Part shown: positions 18,278 through 28,605 of the stretch, one piece after another | Layout: each line of letters starts with the position of its first letter | How positions within the stretch are numbered: position 1 is the first letter of the stretch | Assembly (NCBI GenBank): GCA_902613065.1 | Contig: CACMFU010000006.1 | Location: 1 to 64,000, forward strand | Reading direction: 5' to 3' | DNA length: 64,000 nucleotides | DNA from: an uncultured Pelagibacteraceae bacterium | Lineage (GTDB): Bacteria; Pseudomonadota; Alphaproteobacteria; Pelagibacterales; Pelagibacteraceae | Program-made: the position numbers and the translations under genes | Notes under the pieces: generated by a model | Told to the model about the DNA's origin: nothing | Databases searched by the model: none | What the model saw: only the letters and a program-made list of their open reading frames with translations

Positions 18278-21200
18278 TTAATTATCTTGCAAAGATTTAA
18301 CTCTTAACTTTGTTGTTTTTAAAGATTTTATTGCTTCTAAAAATGAATAGGCTGTAGACATATTCGTACAATAAGGAATTTTGTTTGCGAGAGTTCCTCT
18401 TCTTAATGCTCTTGCATCACTAATCCTGTGTTCAGAATTTCCACCTCCAGTATTTATTACCAAAGATATTTTTTTAGAATTTAAAACATCTACTATATGT
18501 GGTCTACCACTGCTCACTTTATTAATTTTTTTACATTTCATTCCATTTTGTTTTAAAATCTCTGAAGTTCCTTTGGTTGCTGAAAGTTTGAAGCCAAGTT
18601 TTATTAATCTTTGTGCAACACCTATTATTTCTTGCTTGTGAGAGTCTTTTACTGATAAGAATGCCATTCCTTTAGTTGGTAATGAATTAGAAGCAGCAAT
18701 TTGACTTTTAGCGACAGCCATTCCAAAATCATCATCAAAACCCATTACCTCACCAGTAGACTTCATCTCAGGTCCAAGTAATAAATCACTATCTGGAAAT
18801 TTATTGAATGGAAATACTGCTTCTTTAACAGCAAATTTTTTATTAGTTTTATATTTTAATTTATATTTACTTAACTTTTCCCCAGACATTATTCTTGATG
18901 CAATTTTTGCAAGTGGAATACCATTTGCTTTTGAAACAAAAGGCACAGTCCTGCTTGCTCTAGGATTGACTTCAATTACAAAAATTTCATCATTTTTAAT
19001 TGCGAATTGAATATTTAAAAATCCTTTTACTTTTAGAGCCAAAGCTAATTTTCTTGTTTGTATTTTTAATTCTCTTAAAAGATTTGCCTTTATTGATACC
19101 GGTGGCAAGCAGCAAGCAGAGTCTCCTGAGTGAATTCCTGCTTCTTCGATGTGTTGCATTATTCCAGCAACATAAACATCTTTTCCATCACAAATCGCAT
19201 CTACATCTACTTCCATCGCGTTATCGATAAATTTATCAATTAAGATTGGATTTTGTTCTGATGCATTGAAGGCTTCATTTATAAATTGTTTCAATTGACT
19301 TTTGTCATGAACAATTTCCATGGCTCTTCCGCCCAAGACATAAGAAGGTCTCACAACGACTGGCAATCCAATTTTTTCAGCAACATTTATAGCTTGATTG
19401 AACTTGTATGCTATTCCACTTTCTGCTTGCTTTAATTTAAGTTTTATAAGTAACTCTCTAAATCTGTCTCTATCTTCTGCAAGATCAATCGATTTATATT
19501 GTGTCCCTAAAATAGGTAATTTATTTTCATCTAAAAATTTAGCTAATTTGATAGGAGTTTGGCCTCCAAATTGTGCAATAACACCAATTAGATTTCCTTT
19601 TGATTTTTCTTTTAAAATTATATTCTCAATATACTCTTCAATCAAAGGTTCAAAGTATAATCTATCGCTCGTGTCATAATCTGTAGAAACAGTTTCAGGA
19701 TTGCAATTTATCATTATTGTTTCAAATCCTGCTTCTTTCAAAGAAAAGCTAGCCTGACAACAGCAGTAATCAAACTCAATACCTTGACCAATTCTATTTG
19801 GCCCACCACCTAAAATTATTATTTTCTTTTTATTACTTGGCTCAGCTTCGCATTCAGTTTTAATAGAGAAATTTCTTTGATACGTTGAATACATATAAGG
19901 TGTGAAAGATTTGAATTCAGCAGCACAGGTATCAACTTTCTTAAAAACAGGCATAACTTTTAGCCCTTTTCTTCTTGATTTGACAATTGTTTCTTTTTGA
20001 CCAGTTAATTGTGAGATCTTTTTGTCAGAAAAGCCTATTGATTTTATTCTATTAAATTCCTCAAAAGATTTAGGCAGTCCTTTTGAATTTAATATTTTTT
20101 CTTCATCAACTATTTCCTTAATTTGATTTAAAAACCAAGGATCTACCTTTGATAATTTATATATGACATTTAAAGATATTTTTTTTCTAAAAGCCTCAGC
20201 GACTAATAATAATTTATTTGGAATATTGATTTTTAAATTTTTTAAGATTTCTTTTTTTGAATATTTAAAAATATTATCTAATCCTGATAAGCCGGTTTCA
20301 AGTGAAACTAAAGCTTTTTGAAAAGATTCTTTAAAGTTTCTCCCAATTGCCATTGCTTCACCAACAGATCTCATTGAAGTTCCTAAAATTGCTTCAGTGT
20401 CAGAAAATTTTTCAAACGTGAACCTAGGGATTTTTGTAACAACATAATCAATTGTTGGTTCAAAAGAAGCTGGTGTTACTTTTGTTATCTCATTTTGTAG
20501 TTCATCTAGAGTATAACCAACTGCTAATTTTGCGGCTACTTTTGCAATGGGAAATCCTGTTGCTTTAGAAGCTAATGCAGATGATCTTGATACTCTGGGG
20601 TTCATTTCAATAATTACCATTCTTCCATTTTTTGGATTTATGGCAAATTGAACATTTGAACCTCCTGTTTCAACACCAATTTTTCTTAAGCAAGCAATTG
20701 ATGCATTTCTCATTACTTGATACTCTTTATCTGTCAATGTTAATGCTGGAGCTATAGTAACAGAGTCACCCGTATGAGTTCCCATTGGATCAACATTTTC
20801 TATTGAACAGATAATTATACAATTATCATTTCTATCTCTGACAACCTCCATCTCAAATTCTTTCCAACCATCTAAACATTCTTCAACTAGCACCTGATTT
20901 TGAGGAGACTCGTTCATTCCTTCTTTAACAATCTTAAAAAAATCTTTTTTTGTTCTTGCAATTCCTCCACCTAATCCACCCAATGTAAATGAAGGTCTTA
21001 TAATTGCAGGAAGACCAATTTTGGTTAAACATTTTTTTGCGTTTGAAAATTTATTCAAAACCTCAGACTTTGGTAAATCAATAGCAATATCAGACATATT
21101 CTTTCTAAATTTTTTTCTATCCTCAGCATTAGCTATTGCCTTAGAGTTTGCTCCGATAAGTTCAATTTTATACTTTTTAAGCAAACCAATTTTTTCTGCA

Positions 21201-21502
21201 TTAATTGCTAGATTTAATGCTGTCTGACCCCCCATTGTAGGTAGAATGGCATCAGGTCTTTCTTTTTTGATTACTTCCTCTAGTACTTCCAAAGATATTG
21301 GTTCGATATAAGTTTTATCAGCAACACCAGGATCAGTCATTATAGTTGCAGGATTTGAGTTAATTAATATTACTTTATAACCTTCATCCTTTAACGCTTT
21401 GCAAGCCTGTGTTCCCGAATAATCAAATTCACAGGCCTGACCAATAATAATAGGACCAGCTCCAATAACTAAAATTTTTTTAATGTCTCTTCTTTTTGGC
21501 AT
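18278..21502 (-). CDS. carB: Carbamoyl-phosphate synthase large subunit
   Basis: 1074-residue two-halved ATP-grasp enzyme making carbamoyl phosphate for pyrimidines and arginine. N-half motifs: [59 protein letters not shown]-half repeats: [57 protein letters not shown]; then the allosteric domain with [11 protein letters not shown] and VINTGGG. Full length compared with E. coli (1073). Overlaps carA by 23 bp at its start. Leftward pair carA-carB. Confidence 0.98.
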   Translation of the reverse strand: MPKRRDIKKILVIGAGPIIIGQACEFDYSGTQACKALKDEGYKVILINSNPATIMTDPGVADKTYIEPISLEVLEEVIKKERPDAILPTMGGQTALNLAINAEKIGLLKKYKIELIGANSKAIANAEDRKKFRKNMSDIAIDLPKSEVLNKFSNAKKCLTKIGLPAIIRPSFTLGGLGGGIARTKKDFFKIVKEGMNESPQNQVLVEECLDGWKEFEMEVVRDRNDNCIIICSIENVDPMGTHTGDSVTIAPALTLTDKEYQVMRNASIACLRKIGVETGGSNVQFAINPKNGRMVIIEMNPRVSRSSALASKATGFPIAKVAAKLAVGYTLDELQNEITKVTPASFEPTIDYVVTKIPRFTFEKFSDTEAILGTSMRSVGEAMAIGRNFKESFQKALVSLETGLSGLDNIFKYSKKEILKNLKINIPNKLLLVAEAFRKKISLNVIYKLSKVDPWFLNQIKEIVDEEKILNSKGLPKSFEEFNRIKSIGFSDKKISQLTGQKETIVKSRRKGLKVMPVFKKVDTCAAEFKSFTPYMYSTYQRNFSIKTECEAEPSNKKKIIILGGGPNRIGQGIEFDYCCCQASFSLKEAGFETIMINCNPETVSTDYDTSDRLYFEPLIEEYIENIILKEKSKGNLIGVIAQFGGQTPIKLAKFLDENKLPILGTQYKSIDLAEDRDRFRELLIKLKLKQAESGIAYKFNQAINVAEKIGLPVVVRPSYVLGGRAMEIVHDKSQLKQFINEAFNASEQNPILIDKFIDNAMEVDVDAICDGKDVYVAGIMQHIEEAGIHSGDSACCLPPVSIKANLLRELKIQTRKLALALKVKGFLNIQFAIKNDEIFVIEVNPRASRTVPFVSKANGIPLAKIASRIMSGEKLSKYKLKYKTNKKFAVKEAVFPFNKFPDSDLLLGPEMKSTGEVMGFDDDFGMAVAKSQIAASNSLPTKGMAFLSVKDSHKQEIIGVAQRLIKLGFKLSATKGTSEILKQNGMKCKKINKVSSGRPHIVDVLNSKKISLVINTGGGNSEHRISDARALRRGTLANKIPYCTNMSTAYSFLEAIKSLKTTKLRVKSLQDN

Positions 21503-22673
21503 ATTTTTTTATGTCTTTAATAAAATTACTAAATAAATATTTACTATCTTGCGGTCCAGGATTAGCTTCAGGATGATATTGGACTGAGAAAACTGGTTTA
21601 TTTTTTAATCTTATTCCTTCTATAGAATTATCAAATAATGACAGATGCGTTATTTCTGTATTTTTTTTTAAGCTTTCTTTAACAACCTCAAATCCATGAT
21701 TTTGACTTGTAATTTCAACTTTCTTTGTAATTAAATTTTTAACTGGATGATTTGCGCCCCTATGCCCTAATTTCATTTTTTTTGTTTTTGCATTTAATGC
21801 TAAAGCTAATATTTGATGACCCAAACATATTCCAAATAAAGGAATATTTTTTTTAATTAAATTTTTTACTACTTTAATCGCATACTTTCCTGTTGCAGCA
21901 GGATCTCCAGGACCGTTCGATAAAAAAATTCCATGAGGTTTTAGATTAAGTATTTTATTTGCATTTTCTTTGCAGGAAACGACTTTAACTTCACAGTCAA
22001 AGTCAGAGAAATATCTAAGTATATTTTTTTTAATTCCATAATCTATTGCAACAACTCTAAATTTTTTCTTTTTATTTTTTTCATAACCCTTATTTTTTTT
22101 CCAAGTTTTATATCCTTTCCAAATATACGTTTTATTAGTTGTGACCTCTTGAGCCAGATCCATTCCATTTAAACCAGGCCATTTAACTGATTTATTTATT
22201 AGTTTATTGATATTAAATTTACCATTTTTATTGTTTGATATAGTTCCTTTTGGAGCACCCTTATCTCTTATAAAATTTGTTAAACTTCTGGTATCCAGAC
22301 CAGTTATGCCTACTATTTTATTTTTTTTAAGCCATTTATCTAAATTTTGAAGAGACCTGTAATTAGAAGGATTTGTTATTTCTGAATTAAAAATAACTCC
22401 TCTCGTCCATATTTTATCAGACTCTATGTCTTCATTATTAGCTCCTACATTACCAATATGAGGAAATGTAAAATTTATTATTTGTCCAGCATAAGATGGG
22501 TCAGATATGATTTCTTGATAACCAGTTAATGAGGTATTAAAGCATACTTCTCCAGTTGCCTCTCCTACATATCCTAGCCCAATACCCTTATAGACTGATT
22601 TATTTTCAAGAACTAAAATAGCTTTTTTAAATTTTGAGAGATGTGAGGTTTTGTTTTTTCGTTTTAAAGTCAA
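21480..22673 (-). CDS. carA: Carbamoyl-phosphate synthase small subunit
   Basis: Glutaminase subunit giving ammonia to CarB. 397 residues: N-terminal domain with [15 protein letters not shown] and [18 protein letters not shown], then a class I glutamine amidotransferase domain with C283 in FGICLGHQ and the His/Glu pair in [10 protein letters not shown]. The only start giving the full N-terminus is TTG at 22673, directly after an in-frame stop, so a TTG start is likely. Overlaps carB by 23 bp and is divergent from yqeY. Confidence 0.96.
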   Translation of the reverse strand: MTLKRKNKTSHLSKFKKAILVLENKSVYKGIGLGYVGEATGEVCFNTSLTGYQEIISDPSYAGQIINFTFPHIGNVGANNEDIESDKIWTRGVIFNSEITNPSNYRSLQNLDKWLKKNKIVGITGLDTRSLTNFIRDKGAPKGTISNNKNGKFNINKLINKSVKWPGLNGMDLAQEVTTNKTYIWKGYKTWKKNKGYEKNKKKKFRVVAIDYGIKKNILRYFSDFDCEVKVVSCKENANKILNLKPHGIFLSNGPGDPAATGKYAIKVVKNLIKKNIPLFGICLGHQILALALNAKTKKMKLGHRGANHPVKNLITKKVEITSQNHGFEVVKESLKKNTEITHLSLFDNSIEGIRLKNKPVFSVQYHPEANPGPQDSKYLFSNFIKDIKKYAKKKRH

Positions 22674-22762
22674 TTACAACTCATAAGTTAAAGGTTAATA
22701 CAATAAAACGTATTTATCCGCAACAGATCTATAATAATTTTTTAAAAATACAATTTTTTCTT

Positions 22763-22790
22763 TTGAACAATTTTGTCTATGAAGTACATT
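22763..22790 (+). promoter_or_regulatory. Possible yqeY-dnaG promoter
   Basis: TTGAAC at 22763-22768 and TACATT at 22785-22790 with 16-bp spacing, pointing right. The expected start of transcription falls at about 22796, which is the ATG of yqeY, so the transcript would have little or no leader. Weak -10; pattern evidence only. Confidence 0.3.
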
Positions 22791-22795
22791 CTAGT

Positions 22796-23257
22796 ATGTC
22801 CCTGAGAGATAAAATAGATAACGATTACAAAAATGCTTTAAAATCAAAAGATAAAAATAAGATATCAACTTATAGGTTAATTTTATCGGGAGTTAAGGAC
22901 TTAGATATTAACAATAGATCTGGCCCAAATAAAAAGGAGACAGACGATGAGGATATTAAAAAGCTCTTAAAAAAAATGATCAAACAAAGAACCGAATCAA
23001 TTGAAATATATAAAAAAAATAACAGATCAGATTTACTAAAAATTGAGCAAGGAGAGCTTGATGTTTTATCTGAATATTTGCCTAAACAATTATCTGAAGC
23101 AGATACAAAAATGATTTGTGAAGAAATTATAAAAAGTTCTGGAGCTTCTTCAATTAAGGATATGGGCAAAGTAATGGGTGAATTAAAAAAAAATCATCCT
23201 GATACAGTTGATTTCTCTAAGGCAGGTCAGATTATTAAAAATTTGCTTAATAGTTAA
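22796..23257 (+). CDS. yqeY: GatB/YqeY domain protein
   Basis: 153-residue YqeY-family protein: SLRDKIDNDYKNALKSKDK at the start, a helical core (KKLLKKMIKQRTESIEIY), EYLPKQLSEADTK and the C-terminal SIKDMGKVMGELKK...VDFSKAGQIIKNLL, the part shared with the tRNA-interacting tail of GatB. The role is not firmly known. The frame is open further upstream to 22634 but that part overlaps carA in antisense and has no family match, so the ATG at 22796 is chosen. Stop overlaps the dnaG start by 1 bp; yqeY-dnaG-rpoD is a common order. Confidence 0.9.
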   Translation: MSLRDKIDNDYKNALKSKDKNKISTYRLILSGVKDLDINNRSGPNKKETDDEDIKKLLKKMIKQRTESIEIYKKNNRSDLLKIEQGELDVLSEYLPKQLSEADTKMICEEIIKSSGASSIKDMGKVMGELKKNHPDTVDFSKAGQIIKNLLNS

Positions 23258-25032
23258 TGAAATATCCAAAAGAATATTTAGACGAAATTAAAACCAGACT
23301 AAAAGTTTCAACAGTAGTTTCTAAAACAGTTAAACTTAAAAAGAGAGGTAAGGAGTTTGTTGGTTTATCTCCATTTAAAACAGAGAAAACCCCATCATTT
23401 ACAGTAAATGATGAAAAAGAATTTTATCATTGTTTTAGCACAAGTGAACATGGAAATATTTTTGACTTTGTAATGAAAACTCAAAATCTTAGATTTGGTG
23501 AAGCAGTTAAAATGCTTTCAAATCTTGCGGGCATGCAACCTTATACATTTTCAAAACAAGATGAAGAAAGAGAGAATAAATGGAAAATTTATAAATCTAT
23601 ATATCGGAATTTTTCTGAATTTTATATAAATGAGTTATTTAAAAGTGAAAAATCAGTTAAAGCAAAAAAATATCTTAAAGAAAGAGGACTATCCGGCGTT
23701 GAAGTAAAAAATTTTAATCTTGGCTTTGTAACAGAAGATTTAGATTATTATGAAATATTAAAAAAGAGTTATGATGAAGAAAATATTAAAGAGACAGGCA
23801 TATTTTATTTTGATGAGAAGAGAAATAAATATATATCAAGATTTAGAAACAGAATAATTTTTCCAATAAATGATATTTCAGGAAATATAATAGGTTTCGG
23901 TGGAAGAATTGTAGACGATAATAAAAATTTAGCTAAATATATTAATTCCCCTGAGACACCCTTTTTTAGGAAAGGATCAAATTTATACAATCTTGATAAA
24001 GCAAGAAAGTTATCAAATAAATTAGAAGATGTATATTTAGTTGAAGGGTATATGGATGTTATTGGCTTATCAAAAAATGGAATAGAAAATACCGTTGCAA
24101 ACTTGGGAACCGCTTTAACAAGTAAACAGATACAAATTTTAAATCGATTCTTTAATCATATTATAATATGTTTTGATGGTGATCAGAGTGGCTATAAGGC
24201 TGCATTAAGAGCTGCAGAGAATATTATCGATGAATTAAGTCCCGATAAAAAAATTTCATTTTTACTTTTAGAAGATAATTTAGATCCAGACAATTATGTA
24301 AATAAATTTGGCAAAGAGAAGTTTTTAGAAATTTCAAATCAGAAAATTATTCCTATACATAAATTTATATTTGAACATTATATGGGACTAACAACAGAAA
24401 GTCCTAGTTCACGAGCAATATTTGAAAAAAAACTAAGAGAAATTGCAGCAAATATTAAAGACAGTTTTGTAAAAAAATATACCCTAGAGTATTTTCTTGA
24501 AAAAGTTTCAGAATTAACACCAAACATTAACTCTAAAATCAATAAAAATTATAAAATATTTCCAAAATCTCTTGCCAAGACTAAAAGTTATTATAATGAG
24601 ACGAAATCATTAAAATCTTTTGAAATTAAAGAATTTTCATTTTTATATATAATTCTTGCTAAACCTAATTTAATTCGTGAAAACTTACATTTATTAGATA
24701 ACATCAAATTATATAGCGATGAAAACAAGCAACTATTCGCAGAAATTTTAAACCAATCGGAAAATTTATTAAACTTAGACTTACAAAAATTAAAAGTGGA
24801 TAAAAATCTTATAAATAGGGTAATGAATTATGCTTCAGTTAAACATATAATATCAAAAAACTTAAATGATGACGAAAAAATTTTAGAAATTTTTAATGAG
24901 ATTATACAAGATCTTAAAAATTATGAATTAGAGCAAAGGATAGCAGAATTAGAATCGAAGTTTTCAAAAGATATGAGCGAAAGCACATTTAATGAGATAA
25001 AAAAGTTAAAAAAGCAACAAAAAATCAACTAA
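23257..25032 (+). CDS. dnaG: DNA primase
   Basis: Makes RNA primers at the replication fork. 591 residues: N-terminal zinc-ribbon-like domain (1-100), TOPRIM domain (about 255-345, LVEGYMDVIGL and CFDGDQSGYKAA), and a C-terminal DnaB-interacting helical region. The zinc site is degenerate: the usual C-x2-H and C-x2-C ligands read S38, K41, C59 and T62 (GLSPFKTEKTPSF, FYHCFSTSEHGN), so at most one ligand remains although the surrounding fold signature is intact. Followed by rpoD after 66 bp. Confidence 0.96.
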   Translation: MKYPKEYLDEIKTRLKVSTVVSKTVKLKKRGKEFVGLSPFKTEKTPSFTVNDEKEFYHCFSTSEHGNIFDFVMKTQNLRFGEAVKMLSNLAGMQPYTFSKQDEERENKWKIYKSIYRNFSEFYINELFKSEKSVKAKKYLKERGLSGVEVKNFNLGFVTEDLDYYEILKKSYDEENIKETGIFYFDEKRNKYISRFRNRIIFPINDISGNIIGFGGRIVDDNKNLAKYINSPETPFFRKGSNLYNLDKARKLSNKLEDVYLVEGYMDVIGLSKNGIENTVANLGTALTSKQIQILNRFFNHIIICFDGDQSGYKAALRAAENIIDELSPDKKISFLLLEDNLDPDNYVNKFGKEKFLEISNQKIIPIHKFIFEHYMGLTTESPSSRAIFEKKLREIAANIKDSFVKKYTLEYFLEKVSELTPNINSKINKNYKIFPKSLAKTKSYYNETKSLKSFEIKEFSFLYIILAKPNLIRENLHLLDNIKLYSDENKQLFAEILNQSENLLNLDLQKLKVDKNLINRVMNYASVKHIISKNLNDDEKILEIFNEIIQDLKNYELEQRIAELESKFSKDMSESTFNEIKKLKKQQKIN

Positions 25033-25098
25033 ATTTAAAAAAAATCACATAGATTTTTTTGTATTAGACATTATATAAGACCTTCAAACTTTTAAATT

Positions 25099-26919
25099 GT
25101 GGAACGAATAATTACAAAATCATTTGCAAGATTAATGGGTCGAGGTATCCATAGAGGTTTTATAACTCATGAAGAATTAAATAAATCTCTGGGAAAAAGA
25201 AACTTATCAAGTGAAAACCTATCGCAAGCTTTTATACACATACTTGACGAAAAAATAATTCTTGTTGAAAAAAAATCTGATTACAAAGTATTACGAAAAA
25301 AGGATGCATCCTCTAAGGAGGAAGGCAAAACATTAGAAAAGAGCGATGATCCAATTAGAATGTATCTAAGAGAAATGGGTGGAGTAGAATTGCTGTCAAG
25401 AGAGGGAGAAATAGCAATAGCGAAGAGAATAGAAGCTGGAAAAGATGTTATGCTAAACGCCCTGTCACAAAGCCCTATAACTGCTCAGCAATTTTTTGAA
25501 TGGGACTCAAAATTACAATCTGATGAAATATTGGTAAGAGAAATTATTGATATAGATACCAATTATATGGATGATGATGACAACGGCTCAGGATCTAAAA
25601 AGAAGCAAGAAGAAGATCAGCCATCTGAAGAAAATAATACCGATGAAGATGAATTTAATCCTACTTTGGCTGCAATGGAAACCGAGATAAAACCAAAGGT
25701 TTTGCAAACTGTTCATACACTAACAAAAGAGTATAATAAATTAATTAAGTACCAAAAAGAAAAATTAGACTGTGTTTTAAATTCAAAAAAATTTTCAACT
25801 TCTAAAGAAAATAATTATAAAAAGATAGTTGATGATATTCTTGAAAATATAAAATCACTCCAGTTGTCCCCATCAGTTTTAGAGGAATTAGTTCAAAAAC
25901 ATTATTCAGAAAATAAAAAAATAATTTCACTTGAAGGAAATTTATTAAGATTTGCAATAGACTCAAAAATTTCTCGAGATGAATTTATAAAATTTTATGT
26001 AGGAAATGAAATCAACCCTAATCTAAAAGAATTTTTAGATACAAATGAAGTCTGGAAAAAATTTTTTCAAAAACACAAGAGTGAATTTAAAAATATAAGA
26101 GATAGATTAATCGAAATAAGTAATAAGTTAGGTATTTCAGTAACAGATTATAAAAAACTTGTTAGCAGAGTTCAAAAAGGTGAAAAAGAATCGAGGATTG
26201 CAAAAAAAGAAATGGTAGAAGCAAATTTAAGATTAGTTATCTCAATTGCTAAAAAATATACTAATAGAGGCCTACAATTTCTAGACTTAATTCAAGAAGG
26301 AAATATTGGATTAATGAAAGCTGTAGATAAATTTGAATATAGGAGAGGATATAAATTTTCTACATATGCAACATGGTGGATTAGGCAAGCTATAACTAGA
26401 TCAATTGCTGATCAAGCCAGAACAATTAGAATTCCAGTACATATGATTGAAACAATAAATAAGATCGTAAGAACACAAAGATTAATTCTTAGTGAATTTG
26501 GAAGGGAAGCTACACCCGAGGAACTTGCTCAAAAACTTAGAATGCCATTAGAAAAAGTAAGAAAAGTTCTAAAAATTTCTAAAGAACCTGTTTCACTCGA
26601 AAAACCAGTTGGTGATGAAGAAGACAGTAGTTTGGGAGATTTTATCGAAGACACTAAGGCATTAGCACCATTGGAACAAGCAATCAAATCCAATCTCAGC
26701 GAAGCAACAACAAAAATTCTCTCAACATTAACACCAAGAGAAGAAAGAGTTTTAAGAATGAGATTTGGAGTTGGCATGAACACAGATCATACTTTAGAAG
26801 AGGTCGGTCTTCAGTTTTCGGTAACAAGAGAGAGAATTAGACAGATTGAAGCTAAGGCTTTGCGAAAGTTAAAACATCCTAGCAGATCTAAACAATTAAA
26901 GAGTTTTTTAGAAAGTTAA
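25099..26919 (+). CDS. rpoD: Primary RNA polymerase sigma factor (sigma-70)
   Basis: 606 residues, GTG start. A short region 1.1 ([23 protein letters not shown]), region 1.2 ([21 protein letters not shown]), an acidic non-conserved insert ([23 protein letters not shown]), region 2 ([46 protein letters not shown]), region 3 ([10 protein letters not shown]) and region 4 helix-turn-helix ([25 protein letters not shown]). The -10 and -35 reading residues look canonical, so TTGACA/TATAAT promoters are expected. tRNA-Val begins 6 bp after its stop, so the two are probably cotranscribed. Confidence 0.98.
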   Translation: MERIITKSFARLMGRGIHRGFITHEELNKSLGKRNLSSENLSQAFIHILDEKIILVEKKSDYKVLRKKDASSKEEGKTLEKSDDPIRMYLREMGGVELLSREGEIAIAKRIEAGKDVMLNALSQSPITAQQFFEWDSKLQSDEILVREIIDIDTNYMDDDDNGSGSKKKQEEDQPSEENNTDEDEFNPTLAAMETEIKPKVLQTVHTLTKEYNKLIKYQKEKLDCVLNSKKFSTSKENNYKKIVDDILENIKSLQLSPSVLEELVQKHYSENKKIISLEGNLLRFAIDSKISRDEFIKFYVGNEINPNLKEFLDTNEVWKKFFQKHKSEFKNIRDRLIEISNKLGISVTDYKKLVSRVQKGEKESRIAKKEMVEANLRLVISIAKKYTNRGLQFLDLIQEGNIGLMKAVDKFEYRRGYKFSTYATWWIRQAITRSIADQARTIRIPVHMIETINKIVRTQRLILSEFGREATPEELAQKLRMPLEKVRKVLKISKEPVSLEKPVGDEEDSSLGDFIEDTKALAPLEQAIKSNLSEATTKILSTLTPREERVLRMRFGVGMNTDHTLEEVGLQFSVTRERIRQIEAKALRKLKHPSRSKQLKSFLES

Positions 26920-26925
26920 CTAATA

Positions 26926-27000
26926 GGGCCTTTAGCTCAATAGTAGAGTGTTCGCTTGACATGCGAAAGGTAGTAGGAGCGTAACCTACAAGGCCCACCA
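26926..27000 (+). tRNA. tRNA-Val (anticodon GAC), unusual D- and T-loops
   Basis: A 75-nt cloverleaf with encoded CCA. Acceptor GGGCCTT pairs with AAGGCCC; D-stem GCTC/GAGT; anticodon stem TTCGC/GCGAA with loop TTGACAT (anticodon GAC, valine); variable loop AGGTA; T-stem GTAGG/CCTAC. The T-loop is AGCGTAA instead of the near-universal TTCRANY, and the D-loop AATAGTA lacks the GG pair. All stems are fully paired and lengths are standard, so it looks functional. It follows rpoD by 6 bp. Confidence 0.85.
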
Positions 27001-27024
27001 TTATAAAATTATACACTGAATAAT

Positions 27025-27852
27025 TTAATATTTTTTAGATTTTTTTATTAATGCTTCGCTTAAAAAAATTGAATGCCACAAAAAATAATTGTAGATCAAA
27101 AGCTCTTGTAGCTCTGAAAATCTAATAAAATTGAGAGATATTAAATTATATAAAAACTGTTTAGGATCATATTTTTCAAAACCATTGTCACCAAATATAA
27201 ATAATTTATTATTATCAATTAAATTAAGCTTATTAATTATTAAATCTGGAACAGATAAAAATATTATTATTAAGCTTAAATTAAATAATTTTTTATTAGG
27301 TCTTATAAATATCTTTAATTCTGAATTTTTTGATAAATTTATAAATTTCAGAGCAAATATAGAAAATGCACACCATAAAAGTATTAAAGCTCTGGGAATT
27401 TCATTAAATAAATTTGAAGTGTTATGAAAATTAAATTCACCTTGTTTATTATACAAAAAATTTTCTTTATCTAAAAATAAATTTGGACTTTCGAATTTAA
27501 AAAAATGTTGTCCCCAACTTATTTCTTCTAAAAAAATATAAATCAAGCCAAAAAACTGAAAAATTAGTAAGAATTTAATTAAATTTAAATATTTTCGATT
27601 TAAAAATCCATTTACTAAAACAACTAGTGCAGCAAAAATTATTAATATCTGAAAAAATTCAATTACGCCATTTTCATTCCATATAAATTCATCAAAACCA
27701 TTATTTCCAGTCCCAAATGTAGCGAAATATATGTTTGGAAATATTAAATTTAAACCCCAACCTAGGCTATAATCAAAAGAGTATAACAGCAAAATAATTA
27801 ATATAATTGATAAAATATTGTTATAAATTACAAATTTATTGTCTAGTGACAT
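27025..27852 (-). CDS. Unknown polytopic membrane protein
   Basis: 275 residues with about seven hydrophobic segments and very high Leu/Ile/Phe/Asn content. A conserved-looking stretch FLEEISWGQHFFKFESPN near residue 110 resembles the EEISWGQ motif of uncharacterised membrane proteins. No enzyme family recognised. It stands alone on the minus strand between tRNA-Val and the CAT-anticodon tRNA, with about 150 bp of gene-free AT-rich DNA (27853-28002) at its 5' side in which I see only weak promoter-like sequence. Possibly accessory. Confidence 0.65.
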   Translation of the reverse strand: MSLDNKFVIYNNILSIILIILLLYSFDYSLGWGLNLIFPNIYFATFGTGNNGFDEFIWNENGVIEFFQILIIFAALVVLVNGFLNRKYLNLIKFLLIFQFFGLIYIFLEEISWGQHFFKFESPNLFLDKENFLYNKQGEFNFHNTSNLFNEIPRALILLWCAFSIFALKFINLSKNSELKIFIRPNKKLFNLSLIIIFLSVPDLIINKLNLIDNNKLFIFGDNGFEKYDPKQFLYNLISLNFIRFSELQELLIYNYFLWHSIFLSEALIKKSKKY

Positions 27853-28002
27853 AATACTAAACTTTATAGTAAATTTTAATATTAAAGAAAATACTACTAA
27901 ATATTACTTTAATAAAAAATTATACAAAGATTTAATAATAATCATCCTTATTCTTGTCTTGATCGATAATTAAAAACAAAGTAAAACCAACGAAAATATC
28001 AA

Positions 28003-28079
28003 GGGCCTGTAGCTCAGTTGGTTAGAGCAGTACACTCATAATGTATTGGTCCCAGGTTCGAGTCCTGGCGGGCCCACCA
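28003..28079 (+). tRNA. tRNA with anticodon CAT (elongator Met or Ile2)
   Basis: 77 nt including CCA. Acceptor GGGCCTG/CGGGCCC (one G-T pair), D-arm AGCTCAGTTGGTTAGAGC, anticodon stem GTACA/TGTAT with loop CTCATAA (CAT), T-arm CCAGG TTCGAGT CCTGG. The paired first base rules out initiator tRNA. The acceptor has C4-G69 and C5-G68, reported TilS recognition pairs, and resembles alphaproteobacterial tRNA-Ile acceptors, so it could be tRNA-Ile2 (lysidine) rather than Met; not settled by sequence alone. Confidence 0.93.
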
Positions 28080-28117
28080 CATATTAAATAAAATTTGAGG
28101 GTATTTTGTTAGAAAGC

Positions 28118-28139
28118 ATGATATTTATTTAAATATCAT
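28118..28139. repeat. Perfect 9-bp inverted repeat upstream of a membrane-protein gene
   Basis: ATGATATTT, loop ATTT, AAATATCAT. It sits between the CAT tRNA and the start of the four-helix protein at 28150. No T-run follows on either side, so it is not a classic intrinsic terminator; it may be an operator or a weak hairpin after the tRNA. Chance cannot be excluded in AT-rich DNA. Confidence 0.45.
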
Positions 28140-28149
28140 AACTCAAAAT

Positions 28150-28605
28150 ATGAAACTTAAAATTAAAATTAAACCTAAATTATCTTATTTCGTTTCAATA
28201 TTTGTCTCATTTATAATTCTTAGTTATTTTGCATATAAGGGAATTGTTGCATATGTAATTCATAGAGAATTATATGGTGGAGGAATAGACACATTGGTAT
28301 TGTTAAGAGCATCTATTTCAGGAATAATGTTTCTTTTAATTTTATTATTTATTCAGTTTATAAAAATACCAGACTTGAAAAGTCATCGTAGCATTTTAAG
28401 AGGAGTTTTCATTGGATGGGTGAGTGTTTTTATAATATTAGTTGTAGTAAATTTAAGCTCTATATATTTCATGATATTAACTGCTATAGTATCTAGTTTC
28501 ACATTATTAACCTTATTAAGTTTAGAGAACCAGATAAAAGAGCAGAAAAACACACTTACAGAAAAAGAAATTTACTTACTTCAACAACTTGCAAAAAAAA
28601 AATAG
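28150..28605 (+). CDS. Unknown four-helix membrane protein
   Basis: 151 residues: a basic N-terminus (KLKIKIKPK), four predicted transmembrane helices (about 12-35, 46-68, 82-104, 106-126) and a charged C-terminal helix (LENQIKEQKNTLTEKEIYLLQQLAKKK) that could be a coiled coil. Conserved-looking middle loop HRELYGGGIDTLVLLRASISG. No family recognised. Its end overlaps the next gene (CIA30-like) by 17 bp, so the two are likely coexpressed. No function assigned. Confidence 0.7.
   Translation: MKLKIKIKPKLSYFVSIFVSFIILSYFAYKGIVAYVIHRELYGGGIDTLVLLRASISGIMFLLILLFIQFIKIPDLKSHRSILRGVFIGWVSVFIILVVVNLSSIYFMILTAIVSSFTLLTLLSLENQIKEQKNTLTEKEIYLLQQLAKKK

Noticed and set aside
22634..22795. 54-residue N-terminal extension of yqeY
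   Set aside because: It overlaps carA in antisense and matches nothing in the YqeY family, whose start corresponds to the ATG at 22796.
26926..27000. tRNA-Val as a pseudogene
   Set aside because: All stems pair, spacing is standard, CCA is encoded and the loop changes appear compensatory; kept as a tRNA with a note.
26992..28079. Shared GGCCCACCA at the ends of the two tRNAs as attachment repeats
   Set aside because: These bases are acceptor stem and CCA of both tRNAs; identity is expected without any integration.
28118..28139. Hairpin after the CAT tRNA as an intrinsic terminator
   Set aside because: No T-run follows the stem and the stem is purely AT-rich, so it is listed only as an inverted repeat.
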